DNA of 64,000 bases from Balneolaceae bacterium (lineage in GTDB: Bacteria; Bacteroidota; Rhodothermia; Balneolales; Balneolaceae). Every line of letters starts with the position of its first letter. Position 1 is the stretch's first letter. The DNA is taken from positions 1-64,000 of the forward strand of contig JAEPNO010000002.1 of assembly GCA_017643365.1 (NCBI GenBank), read 5' to 3'. The position numbers were made by a program, and so were the translations under genes. The notes under the pieces were generated by a model. It was not told the DNA's origin and did no database searches. It worked only from the letters and a program-made list of their open reading frames with translations. Positions 63,434 to 64,000 of this stretch are shown here, piece after piece.

Positions 63434-64000
63434 ATGAAAAGATTCAGTCTCTATTTCTTTGTTTTGATGTTGATTTCTTTCAGCGCTTGTGCTCAGACTC
63501 AAAAAGAGAGTAACGACGCTTCGCCTGAACTATCTGAAATCACTTATACCGAACAGGATGCAGCCATTTTCGCTGATATTTTGGAGAAGTACAAAGATGA
63601 AGCAGATCAACCCATTGCCACGTTAATTCCTGAAATCGGGAAGTATTTCATTGGCAATGAATATGTGGCTCACACACTTGAAGTAAACGAAGAAGAAAAG
63701 CTGATTGTAAACTTGAGGGAGCTGGATTGCACCACATACGCCGAGAATTTATTAGCGCTGGCACGAACGTTGAAATCGGAAAATCAAACCTTCGAGCAGT
63801 TTGCTGAAGAGATTAAAAAGATTCGATATCGCGATGGGGAATTGAATGAATATCCATCACGCCTACACTATTTCAGTGATTGGATTTACAACAATCAGGC
63901 AAACAACTTGGTAAGCACTCCTGCTGATAGTTTTGGGGCTCCATTTCCAAATAAGGTGAGCTTCATGAGCTCTAATCCGGATAGCTACAAACATCTGAAG
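63434..64000 (+). CDS. DUF1460 (amidase-like) lipoprotein, 5' part
   Basis: The gene starts at ATG 63434 and runs off the window end with 189 codons open. The signal peptide has a lipobox (LMLISFSACAQ, Cys18), so the mature form is a lipoprotein. VAHTLEVNEEEKLIVNLRELDCTTYAENLLAL is the core of DUF1460, quoted as LIVNLRELDCTTYAEN. That family is NlpC/P60-like and acts on peptidoglycan fragments; the Cys of DCTT is the likely nucleophile. It follows glmM, another cell-wall gene. Confidence 0.85.
   Translation, partial: MKRFSLYFFVLMLISFSACAQTQKESNDASPELSEITYTEQDAAIFADILEKYKDEADQPIATLIPEIGKYFIGNEYVAHTLEVNEEEKLIVNLRELDCTTYAENLLALARTLKSENQTFEQFAEEIKKIRYRDGELNEYPSRLHYFSDWIYNNQANNLVSTPADSFGAPFPNKVSFMSSNPDSYKHLK

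Noticed and set aside
1-64000. tRNA, rRNA, integrase/att sites or prophage genes.
   Set aside because: Reading the intergenic gaps showed no cloverleaf-like TTCGAATCC stretches, no rRNA-like blocks and no recombinase or phage structural genes.

Overview
The window is a bacterial chromosome segment from the FCB group (Bacteroidota and relatives). A Balneolales/Balneolota-type marine bacterium is the best guess from protein style; no rRNA marker is present. Supporting signs are promoters of the TTTG / TAnnTTTG type, few Shine-Dalgarno sequences, several TTG starts, the Bacteroidetes-type 348-aa ketol-acid reductoisomerase and short LeuA, sdhCAB with a single cytochrome b subunit, type III pantothenate kinase, and families such as DUF4296, DUF2911, DUF1460 and YqiJ/flotillin. 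Base composition is about 40-44% GC. No tRNA, rRNA, CRISPR array, phage or intact insertion sequence was recognised.

Layout. 1-5.1 kb: a GNAT acetyltransferase, then lysine/diaminopimelate genes (lysC, dapB, dapA) with two envelope genes between lysC and dapB. 5.1-11 kb: an esterase lipoprotein, a DUF819 transporter, a beta-lactamase-fold protein without catalytic residues, an RsmI-like methyltransferase and an ankyrin protein, separated by short tandem repeats. 11-15 kb: an MscS channel and a 974-aa ATPase in one operon. 15-22.5 kb: amidase, udk, coaX, an SDR, a DUF4296 lipoprotein, recQ and trehalase. 22.5-34.6 kb: branched-chain amino acid synthesis, with leuACDB on the minus strand and ilvDBNC on the plus strand. 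34.6-39.5 kb: a repeat-rich accessory region with duplicated lipoprotein genes and a subtilase whose 3' end is written by a repeat. 39.5-50 kb: vanX-like peptidase, histidine kinase, several small DUF proteins, CotH, ilvA and an aminotransferase. 50-56.7 kb: flotillin operon and sdhCAB, the latter carrying an extra GxxExxY gene. 56.8-64 kb: IMPACT protein, an ArsM plus radical SAM pair, cobalamin adenosyltransferase, SGNH-TPR protein, glmM and the start of a DUF1460 protein.

The most notable signal is ahead of ilvD: a 25-codon leader ORF with eight Val/Ile codons in ten, a possible antiterminator stem, and an intrinsic terminator ending 15 nt before ilvD. This has the layout of ribosome-mediated transcription attenuation of ilvDBNC. 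Other points of interest are the arsenite methyltransferase/radical SAM overlap, the ATPase-MscS pair, the dead beta-lactamase-fold protein, the duplicated lipoprotein 5' modules, and several palindromic repeat families that enter coding sequence.
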